A stretch of 55,653 nucleotides of DNA from positions 53,978 to 109,630 of IMG/VR virus record IMGVR_UViG_3300039098_000023, one strand, 5' to 3'. Position 1 is the first letter of the stretch, and every line of letters begins with the position of its first letter. The translations under genes were made by a program, and so were the position numbers. The notes below the pieces were generated by a model. The model was given only the letters and a program-made list of their open reading frames with translations. It ran no database searches and was not told the DNA's origin. This DNA is from a virus. Shown here in pieces: positions 40,600-48,016 of this stretch.

Positions 40600-41178
40600 C
40601 TACGCAGTTAGTACGTCTGCCGCTGGGATCTTAGCGAAGAACTCTTGTACGTTAAGCACTTCTGAGTTATTAACCAAGTTCATTTTACCGTTAACACGCT
40701 CAAGTTTAGCGATTACCGCAACAAGACCGTTAGAATCTACTGCTTGTAACGGCATAGTGTACTCGTCGCCAGCGTCGGTATTAACGACAACTTGTGCTCC
40801 AAGCGTAGAAAACTTAGCGTTCTGCTCTAGGACACCAGCAGCATCACAACAGAAGCAAGCGATGTACAATTCCTGTACTTGATCGAGGTTAGTAATAAGT
40901 AACTCTTCCTCTTCCATATCACCAGCAACGTTACCGCCAACACCAGCGTCACCAGACAGTTGCATAAATGGGAACTGATTCAAGTTGCCCATACTACCTT
41001 TAGGGTAGTTGTCACTGATTACTGAGAAGTTTTGACCGCTGATAGTACGACCAAATGCCGCTAGGTCAAGGTCAGCATCGTCTTTCCATTGAAGCAAAAC
41101 ACGAGCCTTATTCACTGCGAGTACGGTACTTGTTTTAGACGCTAATACGATCTTTTGTGCTAATTGATTTAGTGACAT
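40600..41178 (-). CDS. TerD-like calcium-binding protein B
   Basis: 192 residues, normal TerD length. LLQWKDDADLDLAAFG and LSGDAGVGGNVAGDMEEEEL carry the acidic calcium-loop pattern, with LYIACFCCDAAG and later strands as in TerD. A tandem paralogue of 39820-40590 (both have DL-D-L and D-x-GVGGN). Preceded by a 12-bp inverted repeat and a palindrome in the upstream gap. Confidence 0.8.
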   Translation of the reverse strand: MSLNQLAQKIVLASKTSTVLAVNKARVLLQWKDDADLDLAAFGRTISGQNFSVISDNYPKGSMGNLNQFPFMQLSGDAGVGGNVAGDMEEEELLITNLDQVQELYIACFCCDAAGVLEQNAKFSTLGAQVVVNTDAGDEYTMPLQAVDSNGLVAVIAKLERVNGKMNLVNNSEVLNVQEFFAKIPAADVLTA

Positions 41179-41218
41179 TTATTATTCTCCTTTATTGATT
41201 TCATGTAATCTAAAGAGT

Positions 41219-41278
41219 CTAGTGGTTGTAGCACTCAAGTAGAGTAGATGGCCCTACCCAGAATGATACAACCACTAG
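41219..41278. repeat. 12-bp inverted repeat ahead of TerD-like B
   Basis: CTAGTGGTTGTA (41219-41230) and TACAACCACTAG (41267-41278) with 36 bases between. The right arm runs into the palindrome at 41276-41285. It could fold the leader of the TerD-like B mRNA. Confidence 0.7.
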
Positions 41279-41305
41279 ATATCTAACGGCTGCGCCGACC
41301 TACGG
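41276..41305 (-). repeat. Composite element: GC mini-hairpin plus TAGATATCTA
   Basis: On the minus strand CCGTAGGTCGGCGCAGCC then GTTAGATATCTA. The mini-hairpin is CGGC-GCA-GCCG. A 30-base copy with two differences lies in the opposite orientation at 55217-55246; a weaker copy is at 50103-50131. Confidence 0.85.
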
Positions 41306-41320
41306 CAATAGCGACAGAGC

Positions 41321-41701
41321 TTACGGACGGAGAGCGTCGATCTCAGAGCAGAAAGTCTCAAACGATACACAGATAGCGTTGGCTTCCTCGTGTAGAGCGT
41401 AAGCAGTCTTACGCTCAAGCTCAGATACGATACCGTCCTCATACACAAGAGACTTAAATACCTCAGTTTCAGCTTCATCAATCTCGACATCACCTTCCCC
41501 GAGGAAGTATGCGATAGAGACTTCGATCATCAATTCCTGTAGAGCGCCGTTTGATTTGTCCTCGCACTCAGCTACTTCGTACACTGCTTGCAGTTCTGGA
41601 AGCTCTACTACGCCATCTGCAAAAATCTCTGTACGAAGCTCAGCTACTTCATGTACCTCAACGATACCGTCCTCAATAATACTTTTTACTAGTTCTTTCA
41701 T
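41321..41701 (-). CDS. TerB-like acidic helical protein
   Basis: 126 residues from the ATG at 41701; the frame extends upstream through the ribosome site. Repeats of an acidic turn, EDGIVEVHEVAELR, ADGVVELPELQAV and GEGDVEIDEAETEVF, look like TerB or EF-hand-like metal loops. First gene of the ter transcript under the promoter at 41794-41821. Family call is moderate: TerB-type fold is favoured by the TerD and TerB genes that follow. Confidence 0.6.
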   Translation of the reverse strand: MKELVKSIIEDGIVEVHEVAELRTEIFADGVVELPELQAVYEVAECEDKSNGALQELMIEVSIAYFLGEGDVEIDEAETEVFKSLVYEDGIVSELERKTAYALHEEANAICVSFETFCSEIDALRP

Positions 41702-41731
41702 AATAATAAATCTCCTTGTTTGTTGCGCCAC

Positions 41732-41741
41732 TAGTTATCTA
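41732..41741. repeat. Palindrome family member (TAGTTATCTA)
   Basis: One-base variant of the core, between the promoter at 41794-41821 and the ribosome site of the TerB-like gene. Confidence 0.75.
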
Positions 41742-41793
41742 ACAGAATGTTCGATTTAAAAGTGACTAGTTAATGTTTTATTTAAGTTGATTA

Positions 41794-41821
41794 ATAATAC
41801 CACACAGCAATTTAATGTCAA
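41794..41821 (-). promoter_or_regulatory. Strong promoter of the ter cassette
   Basis: Minus strand TTGACA (41816-41821), 16-base spacer, TATTAT (41794-41799). Upstream block AAATAAAGTAATAAAAAG is shared with the promoters at 46.68, 52.35 and 54.24 kb. Confidence 0.8.
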
Positions 41822-41871
41822 CACCTTTTTATTACTTTATTTAGTGGCGCAATTAACCGCAACCAATAAGG

Positions 41872-42138
41872 CTATAAGAAAGTGTTCATCCTCATCGTAT
41901 AGCCACATCGCGCCAGTTGGGCTTCAGCTTTATCAGCCCGATCAAACTCTTCACCGTACTGGGTTTTATACAATAAAGTGTCTTCCTTCTGCTCTTCCAG
42001 TTGTGCCCGAAGCTCTGTGTTCTCTTTTTTAAGCTCCTGCCCAACTTCATTTGCCACTTGACGTAGTGCTGTCTGTAGTGATTGGCTGTTTGGCATTCCG
42101 AGCTGATTCATAATGTCTTTATATCGTTCATCGTTCAT
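41872..42138 (-). CDS. Small coiled-coil protein, paralogue of 20693-21376 block
   Basis: 88 residues, coiled coil from residue 25 to 75. Its AQLEEQKEDTLLYKTQYGEE block is almost the same as in the larger protein at 20693-21376. GGAGGGTTAGGTT site. Together with the gene at 42405-42842 it repeats a gene pair found at 20.7-22.1 kb. Function unknown. Confidence 0.8.
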   Translation of the reverse strand: MNDERYKDIMNQLGMPNSQSLQTALRQVANEVGQELKKENTELRAQLEEQKEDTLLYKTQYGEEFDRADKAEAQLARCGYTMRMNTFL

Positions 42139-42177
42139 AACCTAACCCTCCACTGTTGCGGTTTATTAAATACCGTA

Positions 42178-42408
42178 TTAACGATTCATACGCTCTTCTC
42201 TAGTTTCAAACCTATCTATGTGTTTGGCTTTATATATCTTAATGTCTTCGTATATAGCACATCCATAATAGTAGTCTTCGCCTTTATTAATATACAGGCA
42301 ATCTCTGCAACAGTAACCCAACAAAGCCCAAAGTTCATCAATTGGATCTGGATCTTGGTCAATTTCGTCTCCACAAAAAATACATAGGTGCGGTTTTGGT
42401 TGTTTCAT
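42178..42408 (-). CDS. Small zinc-finger protein
   Basis: 76 residues with CIFCGDE near residue 9 and YCCRDCLYI near 33, a four-Cys zinc knuckle pair. Acidic between, basic tail. GTGGAGGGGAT site. It overlaps the next gene by ATGA. Function unknown. Confidence 0.78.
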   Translation of the reverse strand: MKQPKPHLCIFCGDEIDQDPDPIDELWALLGYCCRDCLYINKGEDYYYGCAIYEDIKIYKAKHIDRFETREERMNR

Positions 42409-42842
42409 ATCCCCTCCACTATTGCGTACATGAGGTCATCGTTTTGAAACGGTGACGCACACCATGCCCCACCTTCGACTCTCTTTTTCACTACAGTTGC
42501 CTTGTTAAACTTAAATCTATCACCTAGTTTACTTTCAACAACTTCGCCCCTCCACGCTGCAACCAACGCCTGCTGGGCAGTAAGCTCATACCTCAACGCG
42601 TAAGGGTCGGTGGTGGTCATTTCTTTAAATACATAAACTTCTCCCATGGCGCTCATAGCAAGGAATACTTCTTCGTACGCTGATACAAATAAGCCTTCAA
42701 ACCACCCTCCGCCAGCGCAAAATCTACCAAACACAACATCCCCTTGCTTTGGGCCTGTGCACACCTTAAACCAGTCTTCTTGTGTGAGTAGTTTTATGTC
42801 TTTTGTAACATTCAGTACGTCACCTGCTTTTAATTTCACCAT
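42405..42842 (-). CDS. Unknown protein, paralogue of 21369-22142 product
   Basis: 145 residues from the ATG at 42842, seven bases after GGAGG and overlapping the upstream stop (TGATG). Its second half, DPYALRYELTAQQALVAAW to WCASPFQNDDLMYAIVEG, matches the C-terminal 90 residues of the 21369-22142 product. The N-terminal half (LKAGDVLNV, KQGDVVFGRF) is beta-rich. Function unknown. Confidence 0.8.
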   Translation of the reverse strand: MVKLKAGDVLNVTKDIKLLTQEDWFKVCTGPKQGDVVFGRFCAGGGWFEGLFVSAYEEVFLAMSAMGEVYVFKEMTTTDPYALRYELTAQQALVAAWRGEVVESKLGDRFKFNKATVVKKRVEGGAWCASPFQNDDLMYAIVEGI

Positions 42843-43048
42843 CACGCTACCTCCGGCATCGGCATCCATGCAATTAATTCCTTCGGCTTTTCAAAAGTAT
42901 TTTCAAAATAGTACTCAGCAAAACCCCCTTCATACATATCCGTTTGTGGCAAGGCGATAAACACTGTGCCGTCCTTAGGTGCGGTATCAGCTGGCTGCCA
43001 ATGCATGTTTTGCTTTGCTAGCATCTCGTAGTAGTCTGCTGTACTCAT
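42842..43048 (-). CDS. Unknown small protein
   Basis: 68 residues containing WQPADTAPKDGTVFIALPQ and a closing LIAWMPMPE. This pattern is like the phage DUF551-type small proteins (W-x-P-x-D-x-x-P-x-D-G...W-M-P-x-P). GGAGGTAGTAT site. Function unknown in that family too. Confidence 0.7.
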   Translation of the reverse strand: MSTADYYEMLAKQNMHWQPADTAPKDGTVFIALPQTDMYEGGFAEYYFENTFEKPKELIAWMPMPEVA

Positions 43049-43085
43049 ATACTACCTCCAACTTTATTAATTATGAGATTAACCT

Positions 43086-43625
43086 CTATAGTTTACGCGC
43101 TAGATATCTAGCCATACACGCTAAGCTCTCAATCTGTAGCACAAACATTTTATTGTCGCCGCTACACCTATCGAACCACACCGCTTGTTTAATGTACGCT
43201 ACAGCTGGATACTCAACCTCTGGCTCGTACTTACGGAACTGGTCTTTCACAAAACCATCTGTTACATCCTCCTCAGTAATGTCGCAGTCTAGGTCTACTA
43301 ATTCGCAGAAATTATGGTAGGCGTTAATTATCTCTGAGTTTGATTCAGTGTGGAACGTATGACCAGCAAACCCACCGAATTCCATAAATGCACCATTCCA
43401 AAACTCAACCCATAACCTAAAATGATCTTCCTCAGTATCTAAGTACGCAAAATAAGGGATAGCACTTTCTGTAGGGCTAAAGCGTTCGCACGTATTCTCT
43501 GTAGGAATAGTAGAAGTTAATAAACCGCACCAATCACTCTTGTCTATTAGTGGGTTATTGTGTGAACACGCATCACAATTAGAACAAACCCTATCGATTA
43601 GACTTAATAATGGTATCTTAGTCAT
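43086..43625 (-). CDS. Unknown protein with Cys cluster
   Basis: 179 residues. The N-terminal 45 hold five Cys (VCSNCDACSHN, WCGL, TCERF), probably a zinc site. The rest is acidic and aromatic. The last codons contain a palindrome of the TAGATATCTA family (43099-43112), encoding A-R-Y-L-A. GGAGTAATT site. No family recognised. Confidence 0.8.
   Translation of the reverse strand: MTKIPLLSLIDRVCSNCDACSHNNPLIDKSDWCGLLTSTIPTENTCERFSPTESAIPYFAYLDTEEDHFRLWVEFWNGAFMEFGGFAGHTFHTESNSEIINAYHNFCELVDLDCDITEEDVTDGFVKDQFRKYEPEVEYPAVAYIKQAVWFDRCSGDNKMFVLQIESLACMARYLARKL
43099..43112. repeat. TAGATATCTA palindrome inside a coding end
   Basis: GCTAGATATCTAGC, a perfect 14-bp palindrome, located within the last codons of the gene at 43086-43625 rather than between genes. 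Confidence 0.85.
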
Positions 43626-43627
43626 AA

Positions 43628-43789
43628 TTACTCCGCAGATTTTGTAGCTTTATCCGTCTCAAGAACGCTAGTTGCGCTTGAAGCCATCGAAGAAATAGCT
43701 TCTTTATTAAATCGATAAGGTTTGTCATATGTATTTACACATACCATAACTACGCACCCAATAATAAACCCTACTACTAATTTCATCAT
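43628..43789 (-). CDS. Small exported or membrane protein
   Basis: 53 residues from the ATG at 43789 after AAGGAG. Residues 3-17 form one hydrophobic span (LVVGFIIGCVVMVCV), followed by a polar Ser/Thr-rich tail. Could be an N-terminal anchor. Function unknown. Confidence 0.65.
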   Translation of the reverse strand: MMKLVVGFIIGCVVMVCVNTYDKPYRFNKEAISSMASSATSVLETDKATKSAE

Positions 43790-43808
43790 AATTCTAATCT
43801 CCTTGTTG

Positions 43809-44090
43809 TTAAGCGCCAAACTGAGCGCAAAGTTCTTCGTAAGTGTCGGCTTCGACTACAGTACATGACGATTGTACTGCCCTACTAAGCTGATCGCACA
43901 TAGAGCTAATACCAACGTCACCTAGGTTATCGGTATGTACTTTTACCCTAGACCAACTGTACCCACCTTTAACTCTGGTTAATATATAACAGTTGCCATT
44001 AGTAGGGTGTACCTTTCCGTAACACTTAGTGTGCGTTGTTTGAGCTAAACATACAGAACTAGCAACGTCTGGTACAACTTCCTTAATCAT
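43809..44090 (-). CDS. Unknown small protein (strand-rich, possible family of three)
   Basis: 93 residues. Beta strands (NCYILTRVKGGYSWSRVKV) followed by a helix and a closing ADTYEELCAQF. The order resembles the products at 44455-44742 and 45878-46198, which also end in a short helix after a strand. AGGAGGTATT site. Weak paralogy, no function. Confidence 0.75.
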   Translation of the reverse strand: MIKEVVPDVASSVCLAQTTHTKCYGKVHPTNGNCYILTRVKGGYSWSRVKVHTDNLGDVGISSMCDQLSRAVQSSCTVVEADTYEELCAQFGA

Positions 44091-44098
44091 AATACCTC

Positions 44099-44446
44099 CT
44101 AGTCAACGATCTTGTAAATGTTACCTGCGCCACGAACCTCAGTAGTTCTAGCTAAAGAAATGGAACGCCAACATTGGCGCTTCTCCTGATCAGTTACTTC
44201 TCGACCTTCGGCCTTAGCTAATACACCAGCCTTGGACATTAGTTGCAAATCAACTCGACGGATAGATGTAGTAGTTAGCTTTAACGCGCTACCAGTACCT
44301 TTAACGCCAGAAGTTACTGAATTACGAGTCTCAATTCGTCTAGTAGACTTGTCTGCCTTAGTGAATGTTACACTATAAACACGAGAACCCATATTGTCAA
44401 GCAACGATTTCAGATTTAACCGATTTACTTCAATTACCTTTTCCAC
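44099..44446 (-). CDS. WYL_2-like SH3-barrel protein
   Basis: 115 residues, GTG start after AGGAGGTA. The pattern SVTFTKADKSTRRIETRNSV and later RSISLARTTEVRGAG resembles the phage WYL_2/DUF2693 family of Sm-like SH3 barrels, small proteins thought to bind nucleic acid. Basic overall. Family call from pattern memory only. Confidence 0.5.
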   Translation of the reverse strand: MEKVIEVNRLNLKSLLDNMGSRVYSVTFTKADKSTRRIETRNSVTSGVKGTGSALKLTTTSIRRVDLQLMSKAGVLAKAEGREVTDQEKRQCWRSISLARTTEVRGAGNIYKIVD

Positions 44447-44454
44447 ACTACCTC

Positions 44455-44742
44455 CTATACACTAAAGAATTTTGCAAATTCACTGTAGTTATTAAACTCT
44501 CGTACTTTTATACCGCTATCTATAACGTAGGTAACTATAGCACGTAGCGTACTTTTACCGCTGTTTACATAATTCGATCCACCACCTCTAGCTTGCACGA
44601 CAATATACTTACGAGGATCGATAGAAGTACGCGGGAGTATGAGATAAACATTACAGTCTTTACTGAATGCGTAAACCTTGTCCTCACTTAAAGCGTTTAC
44701 AGATACTACACAGTCATTGTTCTCTACTAGAACTACTCTCAT
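44455..44742 (-). CDS. Unknown small protein (possible family of three)
   Basis: 95 residues. Strand-rich first half (KVYAFSKDCNVYLILPRTS), helix SGKSTLRAIVTYVIDSG, closing FNNYSEFAKFF. Same order of parts as 43809-44090 and 45878-46198. AGGAGGCAAT site. Function unknown. Confidence 0.75.
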   Translation of the reverse strand: MRVVLVENNDCVVSVNALSEDKVYAFSKDCNVYLILPRTSIDPRKYIVVQARGGGSNYVNSGKSTLRAIVTYVIDSGIKVREFNNYSEFAKFFSV

Positions 44743-44750
44743 ATTGCCTC

Positions 44751-45350
44751 CTAATGTTCCTCGAAGATTACACCGTCATTAGTGTCCCAACAGTGTTTAC
44801 ATTTATCACATTTACCAGTACAAACGAACAGGTCATGATCAATCCTAGTGTCAATATTATCAACTGAATGGTAGTACGCTACAGGTAGAGCATGTCTATT
44901 GTCGAAAGGCACGTTTGGCCAAGCCGACATAACTATCTGTAAATTATCAGGTTTTACTTGCGCATCGAAATACTCATTTACTAGCTCATACTTTTTTGTG
45001 TACGCAAGGAATTTCGTATCAGGAAAAAGTTTAGCTACCTTACACATTTGAGCTAAGAAGAACATATCAGGCATATCACCACCAACGAACCAACGAAAGT
45101 ACGGTAACGCTCTAAATTTAGTTAACCCTGCTACTAAATCTTCGATAAAGGCTTTCGGATCATCAGTCCAGTACTTTAGGTTACCCCGCCAAGCGTCCCG
45201 AACGGCTGGGTACTGTATGAATGATTGTAGTGCATAACATTTACCGTTAGCGCAAGGAATACCACTTGCACAAGAAACTATAGGTGTGAACGATATATTA
45301 GGAATCTTACCTATTTTAGTATTACCTTTGCTTAAACATAACTTAGTCAA
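44751..45350 (-). CDS. GP88-family protein
   Basis: 199 residues. Starts LSKGNTKIGKIPNISFTP and has CASGIPCANGKCYA, the hallmark of the phage GP88 family, then WRGNLKYW, RWFVGGDMPD and AYTKKYE. A Cys set at the end (CTGKCDKCKHC) completes a possible metal site. The function of GP88 proteins is not established. TTG start after AGGAGTTGTT. Confidence 0.8.
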   Translation of the reverse strand: MTKLCLSKGNTKIGKIPNISFTPIVSCASGIPCANGKCYALQSFIQYPAVRDAWRGNLKYWTDDPKAFIEDLVAGLTKFRALPYFRWFVGGDMPDMFFLAQMCKVAKLFPDTKFLAYTKKYELVNEYFDAQVKPDNLQIVMSAWPNVPFDNRHALPVAYYHSVDNIDTRIDHDLFVCTGKCDKCKHCWDTNDGVIFEEH

Positions 45351-45373
45351 AACAACTCCTATTAGGTATTTAG

Positions 45374-45769
45374 TTAGCGTCTATCCAGTTCACAATTAAT
45401 AGCGTCGATGTAGCTAGAAAGCATTTTTACTCTTAACCCCTTCCATCGTTGGTTATCGTTCCCTATTCGTAAACCGCATACAGTATCATAGAATCCGTTA
45501 TCACGTTTCCAGTTGGAGCACGTAGTATCCTCAAACAAACTCCAAACACAACCACAACATCCTCCATGTGTTCCGTAGTAGTCGCTACACCCTTGGTTAT
45601 TAGAACTATAGATAAAGTCCTCAACTATCATCTGGCTCATACATACGGAGCAGCTACTCTTACCTTTTGCTGTACTACTGTAGTATTCAAGTAGTTCTTG
45701 GCAAGCCTCAGTCATACCTATTAGTAGATCAGTTGGTAGTTCATGCTTAATCTTATCGAAGTGATTCAT
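45374..45769 (-). CDS. Cys-rich protein, paralogue of 54599-55054 product
   Basis: 131 residues with eleven cysteines. The spacing SCSVC...GCSDYYG...CCGCVWSLFEDTTC is echoed in the protein at 54599-55054 (SCHLC...EC...CIACPWVIFTGDRC). Both have a helical N terminus of about 35 residues. Probably binds zinc or an iron-sulphur cluster. Function unknown. Confidence 0.8.
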   Translation of the reverse strand: MNHFDKIKHELPTDLLIGMTEACQELLEYYSSTAKGKSSCSVCMSQMIVEDFIYSSNNQGCSDYYGTHGGCCGCVWSLFEDTTCSNWKRDNGFYDTVCGLRIGNDNQRWKGLRVKMLSSYIDAINCELDRR

Positions 45770-45804
45770 TTAATCCTCCTATTGTCGAAAGTAGACGTAT
45801 CCGT

Positions 45805-45814
45805 TAGATATCTA
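45805..45814. repeat. TAGATATCTA palindrome
   Basis: Core in CGTTAGATATCTAATG, 35 bases before the ATG at 45769, following the hairpin at 45834-45860. Confidence 0.8.
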
Positions 45815-45833
45815 ATGATTAGTAAAATTAAGT

Positions 45834-45860
45834 CATAGCACGAACAAGGCTCGTGCTATG
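45834..45860 (-). terminator. Strong hairpin, probable terminator or processing site
   Basis: CATAGCACGA and TCGTGCTATG make a perfect 10-pair stem with a 7-base loop. On the minus strand ACTTAATTTTAC follows, a weak T-tract. Confidence 0.6.
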
Positions 45861-45877
45861 GTATTAACAGTACAAAC

Positions 45878-46198
45878 TTAGTTAGGCGCTACTTCATCAA
45901 CGAAAACCGCTACCTCATATAGTGACGTACAAAGTCTAGCCTCGTACCGATCTGGTTGTTTACTTAACTGAGCTACAGCACCGAAGACGCTATTCATATC
46001 GGCAAGTGTGTTAACTGACTCTGTGTTACTTACGTTCACGAATCCATACACGCACGGTTTTGTTTTGGCTACTATCATTACTGTGCCTTTAAATACCGCC
46101 TCCTTATCATGTACGGCGACGTAACCATCGGTTAGCGTTGTAATCTCTGTTGCATGAATACTGACACACTCACGTTGCCTTAGTATAATCTTCTTCAT
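45878..46198 (-). CDS. Unknown small protein (possible family of three)
   Basis: 106 residues. Strands GYVAVHDKEAVFKGTVMIVAK and VYGFVNVSN, a helix, and closing CTSLYEVAVFVDE. Similar layout to 43809-44090 and 44455-44742. Start overlaps the upstream stop (TAATG). Function unknown. Confidence 0.72.
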   Translation of the reverse strand: MKKIILRQRECVSIHATEITTLTDGYVAVHDKEAVFKGTVMIVAKTKPCVYGFVNVSNTESVNTLADMNSVFGAVAQLSKQPDRYEARLCTSLYEVAVFVDEVAPN

Positions 46199-46578
46199 TA
46201 TTTACCTGCTTTCTCTTGCCAGCCGATTACAGTAGTAACCGAGACACCGTGCTCACGGCAAACAGCGGCACGGGCTAGCCCGCTTGAAATCTTACCTAGG
46301 ATCTCAGCTTTTTGGTCTTCGGAGTATCGTTTAGAAGTTCCTGTAATAGGTGCGCTAACACCGTCACCAGTAGGTAACTTATCAGCCTTAGCAACTATCT
46401 TACGTTTTCCACCAAAGAACTCACGAAGCTTATCGGCATCGTCGTTAGACAGTACTTCCTCAACACCGTCACCTTGTTGGACAGTCATAATAGCGTCCAC
46501 CTTTGGGAACTTTTGTGATCTATAAGTAGTTGTCCCGATTTTGACTTCACTTCTGGTAACTTCGTTTGCTTTTGCCAT
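46198..46578 (-). CDS. Helix-turn-helix DNA-binding protein
   Basis: 126 residues from the ATG at 46578 after GGAGCTTATC. The last 45 residues (RYSEDQKAEILGKI, ARAAVCREHGVSVTTVIGW) are a homeodomain-like helix-turn-helix of the IS3 OrfA/transposase-8 type. The N-terminal part is strand-rich and basic. It has its own strong promoter. A regulator of the neighbouring promoters or palindromes is an attractive but untested idea. Confidence 0.75.
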   Translation of the reverse strand: MAKANEVTRSEVKIGTTTYRSQKFPKVDAIMTVQQGDGVEEVLSNDDADKLREFFGGKRKIVAKADKLPTGDGVSAPITGTSKRYSEDQKAEILGKISSGLARAAVCREHGVSVTTVIGWQEKAGK

Positions 46579-46610
46579 GATAAGCTCCTTTGCTAATATC
46601 AACACTTGGT

Positions 46611-46620
46611 TAGATAACTA
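46611..46620. repeat. Palindrome family member (TAGATAACTA)
   Basis: One-base variant of the core in GGTTAGATAACTAGCGG, between the promoter at 46663-46691 and the HTH gene. Confidence 0.7.
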
Positions 46621-46662
46621 GCGGTAAGTTTGTTCGTTACTTGTTTCCTAATTGATGTAAAC

Positions 46663-46691
46663 ATTATAACTTAGATAATATTTAGAGTCAA
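46663..46691 (-). promoter_or_regulatory. Strong promoter of HTH gene
   Basis: Minus strand TTGACT (46686-46691), 17-base spacer, perfect TATAAT (46663-46668). Upstream block AAATAAAGTAATAAAAAG as at 41.8 kb. Confidence 0.85.
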
Positions 46692-46706
46692 CAACTTTTT
46701 ATTACT

Positions 46707-46886
46707 TTATTTACCTAAAAGAGTAGCTACCTTAATAGTCACACCAGCCTCGGACACATCTAAACTCTCAATATCTTCCGTATCCGATAAGTTAGCTTCA
46801 GTTCTAAGTGAGTCCTTCAAACGTTCCCACGAAATAAAAGTGTAGGTAGTCAATTGGCCTTCATTTTCTCGGAATTCTATCTGCAT
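46707..46886 (-). CDS. Unknown small acidic protein
   Basis: 59 residues from the ATG at 46886, about 11 bases after AAGGGAG; a longer frame exists upstream inside the membrane gene. Strand-helix-strand pattern with IEFRENEGQLTTYTFISW and VTIKVATLLGK. Function unknown. Confidence 0.65.
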   Translation of the reverse strand: MQIEFRENEGQLTTYTFISWERLKDSLRTEANLSDTEDIESLDVSEAGVTIKVATLLGK

Positions 46887-47218
46887 AATTGTATTAACTC
46901 CCTTACAGCAAGACCTTCTGGCGCTAAAATGTTCTTCATATGACAAGGTACTACTAAAATACATAATACTAATGCGACCACAGCTACTATATAAGCTGGA
47001 ACTTTGGCGTCAGCACTTAGCTTACTACCGTTTAAGTACGTTAGCGTACCAACAACTAACGAAACTACTAATAACGTAATACCAGCAGCCATAGCGCCAA
47101 TACCATCTGCGTAATGAATCTTAGCTATTTCCTCAAGGCCAACTTTGCTAGTATCACCTAACGAAGTAAGTACACGATTAATTAGGTCGATAATATCTTG
47201 GTCAACTTTTTCAAGCAT
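46877..47218 (-). CDS. Membrane protein, two segments
   Basis: 113 residues. An amphipathic N-terminal helix of 35 residues, then two spans (GITLLVVSLVVGTLTYL and VPAYIVAVVALVLCILVV). AAGGAGGAACT site. Could sense or modify the host membrane. No family recognised. Confidence 0.78.
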   Translation of the reverse strand: MLEKVDQDIIDLINRVLTSLGDTSKVGLEEIAKIHYADGIGAMAAGITLLVVSLVVGTLTYLNGSKLSADAKVPAYIVAVVALVLCILVVPCHMKNILAPEGLAVRELIQLCR

Positions 47219-47682
47219 AGTTCCTCCTTAAATCTAACAGCGTCACTAGTAGCTTTTGCACGTTCGTAGTACGACAACCCTACTGACATTGTAGGAGTAT
47301 CACCACTCATCAGTTCTTCACCGTTTTTGTGTTGATCTTTGGCGCACAAAAGAATCTCAGCGTTTGCCTCTGTAATCACAGAGAAAAGGTCAAACACTTT
47401 TTTAGGTATCATTGCTCGTTCTACTTCGATACTGTTTCCGCTAGTGAAATATGGCTCAAGAGTAGACATAATCGTAGCTAACTCAAGTTCAGCGTCGTTT
47501 GCACGTTTACGCTCAGCATCATACATAGCAGCTGTATATGTGGCCTTAGTGCTACCGTTTAAGCAATCCTGTAGGGTTTTATTTAACTCTAACTGCTCAA
47601 GCGTATCTTCGTAAAGGTCTGTGCATAATACTCTTAAATCTTCAATCGGGATATACTCAATGTTAGAAATTATAGCTTCCAT
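47182..47682 (-). CDS. Helical protein, unknown
   Basis: 166 residues from the ATG at 47682 after GGAGACTAAT. Almost wholly helical (LYEDTLEQLELNKTLQDCLN, MYDAERKRANDAELELATIM), likely coiled coil. Overlaps the membrane gene by 37 bases. No family recognised. Confidence 0.75.
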   Translation of the reverse strand: MEAIISNIEYIPIEDLRVLCTDLYEDTLEQLELNKTLQDCLNGSTKATYTAAMYDAERKRANDAELELATIMSTLEPYFTSGNSIEVERAMIPKKVFDLFSVITEANAEILLCAKDQHKNGEELMSGDTPTMSVGLSYYERAKATSDAVRFKEELCLKKLTKILST

Positions 47683-47683
47683 A

Positions 47684-48016
47684 TTAGTCTCCAAAAGTTT
47701 CGCTAATAACGTCAGATACTAAGTATCTAAAGCTTTCACCATTTTTATTTAAGTTTACGAACTCCCCAGCTTTCCAAGACTTCGCCGCTATGTTCCCAGC
47801 GAAAGACAAGACGAACCCTTCTTTAGTGATCATGTACCGAGGGAAGTAAGGTATCGGTCTTGCGTCTGTTAGGTATCTATAAGTGATACCTATGAAGCAC
47901 AAACATCGATGCCTAATTGACTTTAACTCTTTCCACGGTAGCGTCCTACTATCGTATACCCTCCTTTTGCTGTCTATCTCTCGTTTATTAGCTAAATCTA
48001 TTGATTGGTCTAGCAT
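47684..48016 (-). CDS. Unknown protein
   Basis: 110 residues, basic. Helix-rich start (DLANKREIDSKRRVYDSR) then CLCFIGITYRYLTDARPIPY and a strand-rich end. Its start overlaps the lipoprotein stop without a clear ribosome site, so coupled translation. It could be nucleic-acid binding by charge alone. Confidence 0.7.
   Translation of the reverse strand: MLDQSIDLANKREIDSKRRVYDSRTLPWKELKSIRHRCLCFIGITYRYLTDARPIPYFPRYMITKEGFVLSFAGNIAAKSWKAGEFVNLNKNGESFRYLVSDVISETFGD

Noticed and set aside
41275-41493. 72-codon minus-strand frame rich in Leu, Arg and Ser.
   Set aside because: It is the out-of-frame shadow of the TerB-like gene with no ribosome site and repeat-like composition.
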